Assembly (NCBI GenBank): GCA_009773455.1
Contig: WSXU01000028.1
Coordinates: forward strand, 1-64,000
Length of the DNA: 64,000 bases
Direction of reading: 5' to 3'
Source of the DNA: Bacteroidota bacterium
Lineage (GTDB): Bacteria; Bacteroidota; Bacteroidia; Bacteroidales; Lentimicrobiaceae
Shown: one piece after another, positions 53,310 to 64,000 of the stretch
Layout: each line of letters begins with the position of its first letter
Position numbering within the stretch: the stretch's first letter is position 1
Notes under the pieces: model-generated
Told to the model about the DNA's origin: nothing
What the model saw: only the letters and a program-made list of their open reading frames with translations
Databases searched by the model: none
Position numbers and translations under genes: made by a program

Positions 53310-53489
53310 ATGAAAAAACTGAGAGTTACACAGATAAAGAGCGGGATCAAACAGCCCGAACGCCAGAAGCGCACCCTGAAAGCCCTGGGCATTTCAAGAA
53401 TGGGCCGCCCGGTTGAAGTGGTTGCAACCCCACAAATAGAAGGTATGATTGCCAAGATCAACCACCTTCTTAAAGTTGAAGAAATCTAA
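53310..53489 (+). CDS. rpmD: 50S ribosomal protein L30
   Basis: A 59-residue protein beginning MKKLRVTQIKSGIKQPERQK, continuing TLKALGISRMGRPVEVVATP, with the LGI/RMG pattern of L30. It fills the gap between rpsE and rplO, its canonical place. It is absent from some bacterial lineages but present here. Confidence 0.96.
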   Translation: MKKLRVTQIKSGIKQPERQKRTLKALGISRMGRPVEVVATPQIEGMIAKINHLLKVEEI

Positions 53490-53519
53490 TTAATATACAA
53501 CGTTAATCGGAAAGACATT

Positions 53520-53966
53520 ATGGATTTAAGTAATCTTAAACCGGCTCAGGGCTCAACAAAATCAAGCAAAAGGATTGGGCGCGGACAAGGATCGGGTGGT
53601 GGTGGAACTGCAACCCGTGGACATAAGGGGCAGAAATCCCGTTCGGGCTACAGCAGGCGTTTTGGTTTTGAAGGCGGTCAGATGCCCATCTACAGACGTT
53701 TACCCAAGTTCGGTTTTAACAACATCAACCGTGTTGAATATCGCGGCGTAAACCTCGATGTTATCCAGATGCTTGCTTCTTCATTAAGTAAAGAGGTGAT
53801 CGATATGGAAGTTTTCATTGAACACGGACTGGCTTCGAAAAACGACAGAATCAAGGTTCTTGGTCGTGGCGAACTCAGTGCAAAGGTTGAAGTGAAAGCC
53901 CATGCTTTCTCGGCATCTGCTGTTAAAGCGATTGAATCAAAAGGTGGTCAGGCAATCAAAATCTAA
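53520..53966 (+). CDS. rplO: 50S ribosomal protein L15
   Basis: A 148-residue assembly protein. The Gly-rich N-terminal extension [20 protein letters not shown] and [18 protein letters not shown] are diagnostic, followed by the globular domain ending SKGGQAIKI. Seven bases before secY. Confidence 0.98.
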   Translation: MDLSNLKPAQGSTKSSKRIGRGQGSGGGGTATRGHKGQKSRSGYSRRFGFEGGQMPIYRRLPKFGFNNINRVEYRGVNLDVIQMLASSLSKEVIDMEVFIEHGLASKNDRIKVLGRGELSAKVEVKAHAFSASAVKAIESKGGQAIKI

Positions 53967-53973
53967 ACTTTAG

Positions 53974-55332
53974 ATGAAAAGACTAATTCAGACTATACGG
54001 AACATATATAAGATCGACGAGCTTCGCAAGCGCATCGGATACACCATTGGTATCGTGCTGCTTTACAGGCTTGGTTCTTATGTTGTGCTTCCAGGGGTTG
54101 ATCCAAACCAACTGGCAAATCTTCAGAACCAGACAAGCGGTGGTCTCCTCGGACTGCTGAATATGTTCTCAGGGGGTGCATTCTCCAATGCTTCCATCTT
54201 TGCTTTGGGTATCATGCCCTATATCTCTGCATCCATCGTTGTCCAGCTGCTTGGAATGGCTATTCCATACTTCCAGAAGCTGCAGAAAGAAGGAGAAAGC
54301 GGACGTAAAAAAATCAACCAGATCACACGTTACCTTACGGTGGTGATCACCGGCTTCCAGGCCCCCGGCTATATTGCCAACCTGGTTTCACAGTTGCCGG
54401 CTTCAGCCATCACCCCGTTTGACCCGGCAGTTACTTCGCCGACTACATTTTTCTGGGTATCATCTGTGATTATTCTTATCTCAGGAACCCTGTTTGTGAT
54501 GTGGCTTGGTGAGCGTATAACCGACAAAGGTATCGGCAACGGTATCTCCCTGATTATTATGATTGGTATTATTGCCCGTCTTCCTTTTGCCCTTTTCGGT
54601 GAACTTGTTTCGCGTATGGAGCAGAAAGGTGGTGGATTGGTAATTTTCATTGTTGAACTTGCCGTCCTTGTGGGAGTTATCCTGATCAGTATACTTCTGG
54701 TTCAGGGGACACGCAAGATTCCTGTACAGTACGCAAAACGTATTGTCGGAAACAAACAGTACGGTGGCGTAAGACAGTATATTCCGCTCAAAGTAAATGC
54801 AGCCGGTGTTATGCCGATCATCTTTGCCCAGGCAATCATGTTTCTGCCACTTACACTTGCAGGATTTGCCCAATCGGAAGCTCTTTCCGGATTTGCCGCA
54901 ACATTCACCAATGTTCACGGCTTCTGGTATAACTTTGTTTTTGCAGTGCTGATCATTGTCTTCACTTATTTCTATACGGCCATTACGATCAATCCGAACC
55001 AGATGGCAGAGGATATGAAAAAGAACAATGGTTTTATTCCCGGTGTGAAGCCCGGTAAGAAAACCGCTGATTTCATTGATCAGATTATGTCGAGAATTAC
55101 CTTACCCGGTTCATTGTTCCTGGCATTTGTGGCCATTATGCCTTCACTTGTCGGAAATATCGGAATTACGCAGCAGTTTGCAAATTTCTATGGAGGTACC
55201 TCTCTGCTGATTCTTGTGGGTGTTGTTCTTGATACACTGCAACAGATTGAAAGTCATTTGCTGATGAGGCACTACGACGGACTCACCAAGTCGGGACGTA
55301 TCAAAGGCCGTTCATCAATCAACATGAGTTAA
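53974..55332 (+). CDS. secY: Protein translocase subunit SecY
   Basis: A 452-residue channel of the Sec translocon with ten membrane helices. Helix 1 (YTIGIVLLYRLGSYVVLPGV) is followed by the plug region (GLLGLLNMFSGGAFSNASIF) and GIMPYISASIVVQL. The cytoplasmic loops contain GTRKIPVQYAKRIVGN and NPNQMAEDMKKNNGFIPGVK. Slightly longer than the E. coli protein. All Sec-dependent secreted proteins in this window, including T9SS cargo, would cross the inner membrane here. Confidence 0.98.
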   Translation: MKRLIQTIRNIYKIDELRKRIGYTIGIVLLYRLGSYVVLPGVDPNQLANLQNQTSGGLLGLLNMFSGGAFSNASIFALGIMPYISASIVVQLLGMAIPYFQKLQKEGESGRKKINQITRYLTVVITGFQAPGYIANLVSQLPASAITPFDPAVTSPTTFFWVSSVIILISGTLFVMWLGERITDKGIGNGISLIIMIGIIARLPFALFGELVSRMEQKGGGLVIFIVELAVLVGVILISILLVQGTRKIPVQYAKRIVGNKQYGGVRQYIPLKVNAAGVMPIIFAQAIMFLPLTLAGFAQSEALSGFAATFTNVHGFWYNFVFAVLIIVFTYFYTAITINPNQMAEDMKKNNGFIPGVKPGKKTADFIDQIMSRITLPGSLFLAFVAIMPSLVGNIGITQQFANFYGGTSLLILVGVVLDTLQQIESHLLMRHYDGLTKSGRIKGRSSINMS

Positions 55333-55361
55333 TAACCAGTTTCTGGTTTGAATTCAGTAGA

Positions 55362-56153
55362 ATGATCCATTACAAGACTGACGAAGAGATAGAGTTAATA
55401 AGGTTAAGTTCTTTACTTGTTGGTAAAACCCTAGCCGAAGTTGCCAGGCACATTAAACCCGGAGTTACAACCGGGGAGCTTGACAAAATCGCAGAAACAT
55501 TCATCCGCGACCATCGCGCGGTTCCCGGGTTCAAAGGATATGGCGGTTTCCCCGCAACCCTTTGTATCTCGGTTAACGAAGTGGTGGTACATGGCATTCC
55601 GGGAAATCTGGAATTGCATGACGGAGATCTTGTTTCGGTTGATTGCGGCGTAATTATGAACGGTTTTTATGGTGATTCAGCTTACTCATTTGCAGTAGGT
55701 GAAGTCAGCGAGGAAGTCAGGTTACTGATGGAACGCACAAAGGAATCGTTGTACAGGGGCATTGGTGTTGCTAAATCCGGAAAGCGGACCGGCGATATCG
55801 GATACGAAATACAGACCTACGTTGAAGGTTTTGGATATTCGGTTGTCCGTGATCTGGTTGGCCACGGCCTGGGAAGACACCTGCACGAAAAGCCTGAAGT
55901 CCCCAATTACGGGAAGCGTGGCGTGGGTGCAATGCTTCAACCGGGAATGGTGATCTGTATAGAGCCGATGATCAATCTTGGAAGACGGCAGGTAGTGCAG
56001 GAGAAAGATGGCTGGACCATCAGAACGGCAGACCGGCAACCATCGGCACATTTTGAGCATGCCATTGCAATCAGGGAGGGGAAAACCGAAATTCTGTCTT
56101 CTTTCGATGAGATTGAAGAAGTACTGAAATCAAACACATTAACAAAAGAATAA
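55362..56153 (+). CDS. map: Methionine aminopeptidase, type I
   Basis: A 263-residue metalloenzyme removing the initiator Met. The metal ligands lie in VVHGIPG (His), LVSVDCGVIMNGFYGDSAYS (two Asp), GHGLGRHLHEKPEVPNYG (His), MVICIEPM (Glu) and SAHFEHAIAI (Glu). It is placed between secY and infA as in many bacteria. Its stop directly abuts the infA ATG. Confidence 0.98.
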   Translation: MIHYKTDEEIELIRLSSLLVGKTLAEVARHIKPGVTTGELDKIAETFIRDHRAVPGFKGYGGFPATLCISVNEVVVHGIPGNLELHDGDLVSVDCGVIMNGFYGDSAYSFAVGEVSEEVRLLMERTKESLYRGIGVAKSGKRTGDIGYEIQTYVEGFGYSVVRDLVGHGLGRHLHEKPEVPNYGKRGVGAMLQPGMVICIEPMINLGRRQVVQEKDGWTIRTADRQPSAHFEHAIAIREGKTEILSSFDEIEEVLKSNTLTKE

Positions 56154-56372
56154 ATGGCGAAACAGATTTCGATAGAACAGGACGGAACCGTTACCGAATC
56201 ATTGGGTAACGCAATGTTCCGTGTTGAGCTTGAGAACGGGCATATCATCATTGCCCATATTTCGGGAAAGATGAGGATGCACTACATCAAGATTCTTCCC
56301 GGAGACAAGGTAAAACTTGAAATGTCGCCCTACGATTTGTCAAAAGGAAGAATAATTTTCAGATACAAATAA
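56154..56372 (+). CDS. infA: Translation initiation factor IF-1
   Basis: A 72-residue OB-fold factor binding the A site during initiation. [40 protein letters not shown] and [15 protein letters not shown] are conserved. The start codon follows the map stop without a gap, so translation is probably coupled. Confidence 0.98.
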   Translation: MAKQISIEQDGTVTESLGNAMFRVELENGHIIIAHISGKMRMHYIKILPGDKVKLEMSPYDLSKGRIIFRYK

Positions 56373-56388
56373 CAAACAATCCTGGAAA

Positions 56389-56505
56389 ATGAAAGTAAGA
56401 GCATCTGTCAAGAAGAGAACGCCTGACTGCAAGATCGTCAGAAGGAAAGGGCGCTTGTACATTATCAACAAGAAGAACCCCAAGTACAAACAAAGGCAAG
56501 GATAA
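56389..56505 (+). CDS. rpmJ: 50S ribosomal protein L36, zinc-free form
   Basis: A 38-residue protein, [20 protein letters not shown] followed by [18 protein letters not shown]. Of the three Cys and one His that bind zinc in the C-plus form, only one Cys remains, so this is the zinc-independent C-minus variant. Lies between infA and rpsM, the usual place. Confidence 0.96.
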   Translation: MKVRASVKKRTPDCKIVRRKGRLYIINKKNPKYKQRQG

Positions 56506-56535
56506 TTGAATTAACTTCAAATAATAAAACAATAT

Positions 56536-56916
56536 ATGGCACGTATTGCTGGTATTGACTTACCCAAAAACAAAAGAGGCGAAATAGGACTGACCTATAT
56601 TTACGGTATTGGACGCAGCACGGCGCAGAAGATTCTGAAGACCGCAGGTGTTGATTTCAATAAGAAAGTACAGGACTGGAACGACGATGAGCAGAACGCT
56701 ATCCGTACAATCATCGGTGACCAGTTTAAAGTAGAGGGAGCCCTTCGCACCGAAGTACAGACTAACATCAAGCGACTGATGGATATTGGTTGCTATCGCG
56801 GCATCAGGCACCGTCTTGGTCTTCCACTTCGTGGACAGAGCACCAAGAACAATGCCCGTACCCGTAAAGGAAAGAAGAAAACCGTTGCCAACAAGAAGAA
56901 AGCAACCAAAGGCTAA
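56536..56916 (+). CDS. rpsM: 30S ribosomal protein S13
   Basis: A 126-residue head protein bridging to L5. [34 protein letters not shown] and [20 protein letters not shown] are diagnostic. The Lys-rich tail reaches the P-site tRNA. First gene of the alpha section. Confidence 0.98.
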   Translation: MARIAGIDLPKNKRGEIGLTYIYGIGRSTAQKILKTAGVDFNKKVQDWNDDEQNAIRTIIGDQFKVEGALRTEVQTNIKRLMDIGCYRGIRHRLGLPLRGQSTKNNARTRKGKKKTVANKKKATKG

Positions 56917-56971
56917 GAGTTAAGCCGGGTCTCAGAGTAATAACAAAACGAATTGTCGAAAAAATATTGTT

Positions 56972-57361
56972 ATGGCAAAAACTGCTAAAACATCAAAGAA
57001 AAAAATCGTTAAAGTTGATCCCATCGGTCGTGCATACGTAACCGCTTCGTTCAACAATATCATTATTTCCCTTACCAACAATGCCGGACAGGTAATCAGT
57101 TGGGCATCGGCCGGAAAGATGGGATTCAGGGGATCGAAGAAAAATACCCCTTACGCTGCTCAGATGGCTGCTACCGATTGTTCAAAAGTAGCCTATGACG
57201 CTGGCCTTCGCAAAGTAAAGGTATTTGTTAAAGGTCCGGGATCGGGCAGGGAATCAGCCATTCGTACCATCCACTCTTCAGGTATTGAAGTTACTGAAAT
57301 CATGGATGTTACTCCATTGCCGCACAATGGTTGCCGTCCTCCCAAAAGGAGAAGGGTATAA
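56972..57361 (+). CDS. rpsK: 30S ribosomal protein S11
   Basis: A 129-residue platform protein. [37 protein letters not shown] and [18 protein letters not shown] (invariant C-terminus) are clear. 109 bases separate it from rpsD. Confidence 0.98.
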   Translation: MAKTAKTSKKKIVKVDPIGRAYVTASFNNIIISLTNNAGQVISWASAGKMGFRGSKKNTPYAAQMAATDCSKVAYDAGLRKVKVFVKGPGSGRESAIRTIHSSGIEVTEIMDVTPLPHNGCRPPKRRRV

Positions 57362-57470
57362 TAACCCATTGATTGTCTTTGCCGTGGAAATGCTTTCGCA
57401 GGATGTTTGTTATTCATACGGCACAGGCTTCTGACAGAAAAACAAAATGATCATAAAATAACAAGTAATT

Positions 57471-58076
57471 ATGGCCAGGTACACAGGTCCAAAAACCAAA
57501 ATTGCACGCAAGTTTAAAGATCCGATCTACGGTCCCGATAAGTATTTCGAAAAGAAAAACTACGGTCCTGGTATGCACGGAAATTCGAAAAGGCGTAAAA
57601 AACTTTCAGAATACGGTACACAGCTTCAGGAAAAACAGAAAGCTAAATATACCTATGGAATTCTTGAAAAACAATTCAAGAACACATTCCACAAAGCAAC
57701 ACGCAAAAAAGGCATTACCGGTGAGGTATTGCTTCAGCTTATTGAATCCAGGCTCGACAACGTGGTATTCCGTCTTGGCATCGCGCCTTCACGCAGTGCC
57801 GGCCGTCAGCTGGTTTCACACCGTCACATCACTGTTAACGGCAGCGTTGTGAATGTACCTTCGTATGAAGTAAAAGTAGGTGATGTTGTGGCAGTCAGGG
57901 AAAAATCAAAATCACTCGAAGTGATCCAGAACTCCCTTGCCTCAAAACGCAATACCTATCCATGGCTTGAGTGGGACAGCACACTTATGACAGGTAAACT
58001 GGCCAGCCTTCCTGCCCGTGAAGATATTCCTGAAAATATCAAAGAACAGCTCATCGTCGAGTTATATTCGAAGTAA
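57471..58076 (+). CDS. rpsD: 30S ribosomal protein S4
   Basis: A 201-residue primary rRNA-binding protein. The N-terminal [15 protein letters not shown] region has no zinc-binding Cys cluster. The S4 domain contains [20 protein letters not shown] and [10 protein letters not shown]. In E. coli S4 represses the alpha operon. Confidence 0.98.
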   Translation: MARYTGPKTKIARKFKDPIYGPDKYFEKKNYGPGMHGNSKRRKKLSEYGTQLQEKQKAKYTYGILEKQFKNTFHKATRKKGITGEVLLQLIESRLDNVVFRLGIAPSRSAGRQLVSHRHITVNGSVVNVPSYEVKVGDVVAVREKSKSLEVIQNSLASKRNTYPWLEWDSTLMTGKLASLPAREDIPENIKEQLIVELYSK

Positions 58077-58120
58077 CGGTATTATTGGTCAACAAATTCA
58101 TTACACAAGAGGAAGAAACT

Positions 58121-59113
58121 ATGGCAATATTAGCATTTCAAAAGCCTGAAAAGGTTATAATGATCGAAGCTGATGATTCGAAAGGCGTATTTGAATTCAG
58201 GCCTCTTGAACCGGGTTTCGGAATTACCATCGGCAATGCCCTCAGAAGGATTCTCCTTTCATCTCTTGAAGGATTCGCAATTACCTCCATTAAAATTGAA
58301 GGTGTTGACATGGAATTCTCCTCGATCAAAGGCGTAGTTGAGGATGTTACCGACATTATCCTGAACCTCAAGAAAATCCGTTTTAAACGTTTACTTGAGA
58401 CTGAAACCAGCGAACGGGTGCATCTCGTGATCTCTGGTCAGGATTCATTTTCAGCAGGCGATATCAACAAATTCCTCTCAGTTTTCCAGGTTCTGAACCC
58501 TGAGGTTGAAATCTGCCATATGGAACCATCGGTAAAATTAACCATCGACCTCACCATTGATAAAGGTCGTGGATATGTGCCGGCCGAAGAGAATAAAATT
58601 GCAGGTGCTCCACTTGGAACCATCGCAATTGATTCGATTCACACCCCGATTAAGAATGTAAAATTCACCATTGAGAACTTCCGCGTTGAACAGAAAACCG
58701 ACTACGAAAAGCTGATCCTTGATATTACCAGCGACGGTTCCATTCAGCCCAAGGAAGCATTGAAGGAAGCTGCAAGGATTCTCATTCATCACTTCATGTT
58801 ATTCTCTGACGAAAAGATTACCATCGACACCGAAGAGAAAGCAGTGACTGAAGAATTTGATGAAACATCACTCCACATCCGTCAGTTACTGAAAACCAAA
58901 CTGGTTGATATGGATTTGTCGGTTCGCGCACTCAACTGCCTGAAAGCTGCTGATGTTGAAACCCTTGGCGAACTTGTATCATACAATAAAAATGACCTTT
59001 TGAAATTCCGTAATTTTGGTAAGAAATCGCTTACTGAGCTTGAAGAACTGGTGAAGTCGAAAAACCTGGAATTCGGAATGAACATTGCAAAATATAAACT
59101 TGATAAGGATTAA
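58121..59113 (+). CDS. rpoA: RNA polymerase subunit alpha
   Basis: A 330-residue subunit from the ATG at 58121 ([14 protein letters not shown]); an in-frame ATG at 58085 lies only 8 bases after rpsD and adds a hydrophilic stretch atypical of the family. The N-terminal dimerisation domain has [20 protein letters not shown]. The C-terminal DNA/activator domain runs from about 250 ([34 protein letters not shown]). Confidence 0.98.
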   Translation: MAILAFQKPEKVIMIEADDSKGVFEFRPLEPGFGITIGNALRRILLSSLEGFAITSIKIEGVDMEFSSIKGVVEDVTDIILNLKKIRFKRLLETETSERVHLVISGQDSFSAGDINKFLSVFQVLNPEVEICHMEPSVKLTIDLTIDKGRGYVPAEENKIAGAPLGTIAIDSIHTPIKNVKFTIENFRVEQKTDYEKLILDITSDGSIQPKEALKEAARILIHHFMLFSDEKITIDTEEKAVTEEFDETSLHIRQLLKTKLVDMDLSVRALNCLKAADVETLGELVSYNKNDLLKFRNFGKKSLTELEELVKSKNLEFGMNIAKYKLDKD

Positions 59114-59118
59114 TTGAA

Positions 59119-59655
59119 ATGAGACACGGAAAGAAAGTCAACCATCTTGGTAGAACGAGCGCCCACCGCAAGGCAATGCTGTCGAACATGGCTGCTTCAC
59201 TTATTCTTCATAAACGCATCAACACCACACTGGCTAAGGCCAAGGCTCTGAGAGGTTATGTTGAACCTTTGATCACCCGTTCAAAAGACGATTCTACCCA
59301 TTCACGCAGGATGGTGTTCAGTTATCTTCAGAACAAGGAAGCTGTTACCATTTTATTCAGGGAGGTCTCTGTGAAGGTGGCCAGCCGCCCTGGTGGTTAC
59401 ACACGCATCCTGAAAACAGGTAACCGTTTGGGAGATAATGCTGAAATGTGTATGATGGAGTTGGTTGATTTCAACGAAAACATGCTCGCAGCCAAAACGG
59501 CTCCTAAGGCTAAAACTACCCGACGCGGACGTACAACCAAAGCGAAAGCAGACGATGCTGCTCCTGCCAAACCGGTTGCAAAGGCTCCAAAGGCACCTGC
59601 CGTTGAGGATGTTAAGGAAGAACCAACCAGCGAAGCAACTGAAAATAAAGAGTAA
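59119..59655 (+). CDS. rplQ: 50S ribosomal protein L17
   Basis: A 178-residue protein. The core [20 protein letters not shown] to ELVDFNENM is canonical. It carries about 50 extra C-terminal residues rich in Ala, Lys, Pro and then Glu ([20 protein letters not shown]), seen in Bacteroidota and probably disordered. Last gene of the cluster; terminator 19 bases later. Confidence 0.97.
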   Translation: MRHGKKVNHLGRTSAHRKAMLSNMAASLILHKRINTTLAKAKALRGYVEPLITRSKDDSTHSRRMVFSYLQNKEAVTILFREVSVKVASRPGGYTRILKTGNRLGDNAEMCMMELVDFNENMLAAKTAPKAKTTRRGRTTKAKADDAAPAKPVAKAPKAPAVEDVKEEPTSEATENKE

Positions 59656-59673
59656 AGCTGATATGATCAACGG

Positions 59674-59712
59674 AATGAGGATAAAGTATTTCTTACTTTG
59701 TCCTCATTTTGT
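59674..59712 (+). terminator. Terminator of the ribosomal protein cluster
   Basis: A 15-bp stem (59674-59688 with 59694-59708, one G-U pair), loop TTTCT, then TTGTTTG. Confidence 0.85.
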
Positions 59713-59775
59713 TTGTTACTCAGTATTGAATAAATCTTTTACAATTTTGTCATTAACCAAGTAAACCTAAGTTAA

Positions 59776-61092
<1,317 letters not shown>

Positions 61093-61114
61093 ACATTTTC
61101 CTGTTTTCTGAATT

Positions 61115-61149
61115 ATCCCCGGTTCTGAGAAGATCCGGGGATTTTTTTT
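61115..61149 (+). terminator. Terminator of eno
   Basis: ATCCCCGG/CCGGGGAT stem and T8 tail. Confidence 0.85.
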
Positions 61150-61306
61150 GTAATATTTACCTGTTGAATTATTATGAAAATGATTCATTTCCTGCGAATG
61201 CCAAGGTTTTCAGAGAACCTTCCGGCCCGGGACCTTAAGGAGTTTTTATATATGTTAAATATTAAATTTGATTACCTTTACGGGCTTAATAAAAACTAAA
61301 AAAAAC

Positions 61307-62146
61307 ATGAAAAGATTAAGTTTCGGGATCTCATTGTCATTCATTTCAATGTTCCTCTTCCTTGGCGGCCTCAATGCGATGGCCTCTGTAGTTCCGGCTT
61401 CTACCGACGGAACAGTAACATTTTCTGTATTGACTGTCAGTAACGGTGCGACATACTCCCCAAAGAATGTTCTGGCCATCTGGGTCAAGGATGCCCAGGG
61501 AAATTTTATCATTTCACGAAAAGTAATGGCTGCTTCCAGAAAACAGCATCTTGTGAAATGGGTGGCATCATCCGGCAATAATGTTGTTAACGCCACTACC
61601 GGTGCTACACTTCCGAACCACCAGACACACAATATAAGCTGGGATTGCAGGGATGTAACCGGAAACCTTGTTCCTGACGGAAACTATGAAATCTGGGTTG
61701 AGTATACCAGCAGGAACTCTGCCAACGGCGGTGCAGTCGGACCATTTACAAAAGTTGCGTTCACCAAGGGAGCTGATGTGGTTTCTATCACCGTACCCGA
61801 TGAAACCTACTTTAAAAATATGGTACTCAATTATACACCTGTCGGTGTTGGAGTTGAGGAAAATATGGATGTAAACCTCCGTTTTCAGGCTTTCCCGAAC
61901 CCGTTTTCTGATAAATTGAATGTGAGTTTTGAACTACCACAGAGTGATTTTGTCAACATATCAGTTTATGACATGAACGGTAAACGCATGAGTGAACTGG
62001 TGAATGAGGTTTTACCGCAGGGCAGCAATTCCTTCTGCTGGATGGGAACAACCGGTAACGGGATAAAGCTTGGTACCGGCGTTTATTTTCTCCGGGTAGT
62101 TTACAAAGGAAAGATGTTTATGCAAAAGATAGTCCGGACCAATTAG
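61307..62146 (+). CDS. DUF2271-family secreted protein with T9SS sorting domain
   Basis: A 279-residue protein from the ATG at 61307 (MKRLSFGISLSFISM), which starts the signal peptide (cleavage near MASVVPAS, about 25-28). An in-frame ATG at 61268 would add 13 residues before it. The DUF2271 domain covers about 30-175 (NVLAIWVKDAQGNFIISRKV, THNISWDCRDVTGNLVPDGN, YEIWVEYTSR). The T9SS type A tail begins near 200 (FQAFPNPFSDKLNVSFELPQ) and ends YFLRVVYKGKMFMQKIVRTN. DUF2271 domains are found with flavin-transfer or redox proteins but the function is unproven. Secreted or surface-anchored. Confidence 0.87.
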   Translation: MKRLSFGISLSFISMFLFLGGLNAMASVVPASTDGTVTFSVLTVSNGATYSPKNVLAIWVKDAQGNFIISRKVMAASRKQHLVKWVASSGNNVVNATTGATLPNHQTHNISWDCRDVTGNLVPDGNYEIWVEYTSRNSANGGAVGPFTKVAFTKGADVVSITVPDETYFKNMVLNYTPVGVGVEENMDVNLRFQAFPNPFSDKLNVSFELPQSDFVNISVYDMNGKRMSELVNEVLPQGSNSFCWMGTTGNGIKLGTGVYFLRVVYKGKMFMQKIVRTN

Positions 62147-62195
62147 ACTGCTTTGTGCTTTAATCAGGCTGAATTTTTGGTATGACGATGAACTG

Positions 62196-62348
62196 AAGAG
62201 GCTGTCTCTTAAGTTAGAATAGGCTTAGTTCCGATAACTATCGGAATCGCTCAGCCTGACATCTGATAATCAATCTATTGTCATATTGAGTCCCGATAGC
62301 TATCGGGATCGAAATATAGACAATTCCTGGCTTATGAGACAGCCTCTT
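62196..62348. repeat. Inverted-repeat element (MITE-like) with palindromes
   Basis: The 13-bp perfect terminal repeats AAGAGGCTGTCTC (62196-62208) and GAGACAGCCTCTT (62336-62348) enclose an 18-bp perfect palindrome TCCCGATAGCTATCGGGA (62291-62308) and a related hairpin TTCCGATA/TATCGGAA (62229-62246). It lies between convergent genes; the right end (plus strand) ends in a T-run, so it may also work as a bidirectional terminator. Confidence 0.8.
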
Positions 62349-62351
62349 TTT

Positions 62352-64000
62352 TTATTCCTTACTCCGGAACAACCATTTAAACATCACCCATATGGTGAAA
62401 AACATGGTTATTCCAAAGGTGATGTGTCCGAATGTTTTCTCATCGTTCCAGACAATGAGAATGGTGGATGTAACTCCAAGCCCTGCCAGGATGATGGCCA
62501 GTGCCATACGCTGGCCGAAATTGCGCAGGGCCTTCATTGCAGGTTCAGGATCTCCCAGACGGATTTCATGCTTTAATTTCCCCTGCTTTATCTTGTAAAG
62601 GATTTCACTGATTTCTCCCGGGAATTCACGGAAGAGGGTGACATAGTTGTCGATGGTTTCATAAATGCCGGAGGCGAGCTTGCGTGGGTCATAGCGGCGG
62701 GCGACAAGTTCACGTGCGTATGGCAGTATTACCGGACCCAGGTTAAGGCCAGGATGAAGGTTGCCTGCAAATTTCTGGATGGTGGCCAAAGCTTTCACAA
62801 GCATAAATATGCTTGAAGGTATCTTCAGTTGGTATTTCACCATGAGATTGATACATTCCTGCATGATCCTGGCAAAATCGATCTTTTCAAAGGGCAGATA
62901 AGCATAACTTTTCAGCAGCTGGTCTATTTCAAATTCAAGATCGCTTTCATCGTTGAAATATCGTATTCCGCATAGTGTAATCAACGATTGAGTAATGGCT
63001 GCCGCATCAGAACGATAAAATCCCATGGCAAAGTTGGCCAGGAAGTTCAGGTGGTTTGGTTTCAGCACGCCGACCATTCCGAAATCAATCAGGGCAATCA
63101 CGTTTTCAGGCAGGATGAAAATATTGCCGGGGTGAGGGTCGGCATGGAAAAATCCGTGTTTCAGGACCATTTTCAGCACGATGTCTGCACCATTGGTGGC
63201 AATCATTTCCGGATCAAGACCATTCTGCCTGAGTATTTCAGGTGAATCGGGAGTTACACCCACGACCTGCTCCATAATGAGTATGCGTCGGGTAGTGTAG
63301 TCCATAAATACTTTTGGAATATGAACCCTGGGATCATCCTTGAACATCTCGCCGAAGCGCACCAGATTGGAGGATTCATTATAATAATCGAGTTCCCTGA
63401 GTATGCTTTGCCCGAATTCATCAATCAGCCCGACAATATCTATGGCTGCAAGTTCAGGATAATTCTTTACCGCACTCTTTGCAATGTATCGCATCAGGTA
63501 AAGGTCCAGCTTGATTTTATTCTCGATGTGCGGTCGCTGTATTTTGACAATCACATCTTCGCCGGTGATCAGCCTGGCTTTATATACCTGACCAATGGAA
63601 GCCGAAGCGAAGCATTCGGTGTCGAATTCACTGAATACCTCCTCAATTTCAAGCCCAAGCTCTTTTCTGATCAGATTATGCGCATCATCATTGCTGAAAG
63701 GTTTGGCTTTCGATTGTAGCTTCTTCAGTTCATTTCTAAACCTTTCGGATACCATATCGGGCCTGTCGGCCAGAATCTGACCAAACTTGATATAGGTTGG
63801 TCCTAGTTCTTCGATGGTGATGCGGATTCGTTCAGGCGTTGAATAAACCTGTCTTTTAGGACTTTTTTTTCTTCTGAACAGCCTTTGACCGAAACGGCTC
63901 CGGTTAATCCACTCACGCATGGCATGCCTCAGGATAACAAAAATGATCTCTTTTGCCCTGATCAGCTGCAGGTATATAATATAAATTCTTCTCAGGTTCA
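62352..64000 (-). CDS. AarF/UbiB-family kinase-like protein, 5' end beyond right edge
   Basis: At least 549 residues; an internal ATG at 63920 gives 522, but the frame stays open through 63921-64000 with plausible family sequence (LRRIYIIYLQLIRAKEIIFV), so the true start is probably outside the window. The ABC1/UbiB kinase-like core has ELGPTYIKFGQILADRPDMV, ASIGQVYKARL, VIVKIQRPHIENKIKLDLYL, HADPHPGNIFIL and LIDFGMVG. The C-terminus has two membrane helices (LAIILAGLGVTSTILIVW, FGITMFFTIWVMFKWLF). The family supports quinone biosynthesis or lipid homeostasis at the membrane. The gene is convergent with the DUF2271 gene across the inverted-repeat element. Confidence 0.9.
   Translation of the reverse strand, partial: NLRRIYIIYLQLIRAKEIIFVILRHAMREWINRSRFGQRLFRRKKSPKRQVYSTPERIRITIEELGPTYIKFGQILADRPDMVSERFRNELKKLQSKAKPFSNDDAHNLIRKELGLEIEEVFSEFDTECFASASIGQVYKARLITGEDVIVKIQRPHIENKIKLDLYLMRYIAKSAVKNYPELAAIDIVGLIDEFGQSILRELDYYNESSNLVRFGEMFKDDPRVHIPKVFMDYTTRRILIMEQVVGVTPDSPEILRQNGLDPEMIATNGADIVLKMVLKHGFFHADPHPGNIFILPENVIALIDFGMVGVLKPNHLNFLANFAMGFYRSDAAAITQSLITLCGIRYFNDESDLEFEIDQLLKSYAYLPFEKIDFARIMQECINLMVKYQLKIPSSIFMLVKALATIQKFAGNLHPGLNLGPVILPYARELVARRYDPRKLASGIYETIDNYVTLFREFPGEISEILYKIKQGKLKHEIRLGDPEPAMKALRNFGQRMALAIILAGLGVTSTILIVWNDEKTFGHITFGITMFFTIWVMFKWLFRSKE

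Overview
The window looks like a chromosomal segment of a Bacteroidota bacterium, probably in the Bacteroidales/Marinilabiliales part of the phylum. The evidence is several secreted proteins with type IX secretion (T9SS) C-terminal sorting domains, promoters of the TTG-N19/20-TAnnTTTG type used by the Bacteroidota primary sigma factor, few Shine-Dalgarno sequences, a tmRNA with a tag ending in NYALAA, and a LytS/LytTR pair next to a LiaF-like protein. I did not identify the genus.

Layout. Positions 1-11.4 kb hold cell-envelope and secreted-protein genes: a gene cut by the left edge, a DUF5020 outer-membrane protein, a SAM methyltransferase, a Cthe_2159-type beta-helix protein overlapping a T9SS protein, a 1248-residue PKD/GEVED protein and a lipoprotein. 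A GC-rich nucleotide-sugar dehydrogenase follows at 11.7-13.4 kb. Its promoter is almost identical to that of the neighbouring lipoprotein. Positions 14.0-17.4 kb form an AT-rich accessory stretch with an HNH endonuclease and two exported proteins, each gene followed by an imperfect palindrome. Positions 17.4-21.2 kb hold more T9SS proteins, one split by a single-base frameshift. The tmRNA gene lies at 21.7-22.1 kb on the minus strand, followed by a large hybrid two-component sensor and, convergent to it, a sigma-54-type response regulator lacking a DNA-binding domain.

Positions 27-36.5 kb are a minus-strand housekeeping block: an ABC-2 exporter (ATPase and permease), dnaJ, grpE, murA, a frameshifted DUF4290 gene and a PcrA/UvrD helicase. 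Its MurA has Asp in place of the fosfomycin-target Cys. Positions 37.7-40.4 kb hold a LiaF-like membrane protein and a LytS/LytTR two-component pair.

After a 1-kb non-coding gap with a good candidate structured RNA (own promoter, terminator and closing stem), the str-S10-spc-alpha ribosomal supercluster runs from rpsL to rplQ (41.4-59.7 kb). It has 29 ribosomal-protein genes plus fusA, secY, map, infA and rpoA, without tuf. It includes two genes of fewer than 60 codons, rpmD and rpmJ, and ends at a strong terminator. Enolase, a DUF2271/T9SS protein and an AarF/UbiB-family kinase cut by the right edge complete the window.

I found no CRISPR array, prophage, transposase or complete novel defence system. 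The observations most worth following are the unassigned structured RNA at 40.96-41.14 kb, the duplicated promoter, the AT-rich HNH/palindrome stretch, and the two homopolymer frameshifts, which may be sequencing errors.
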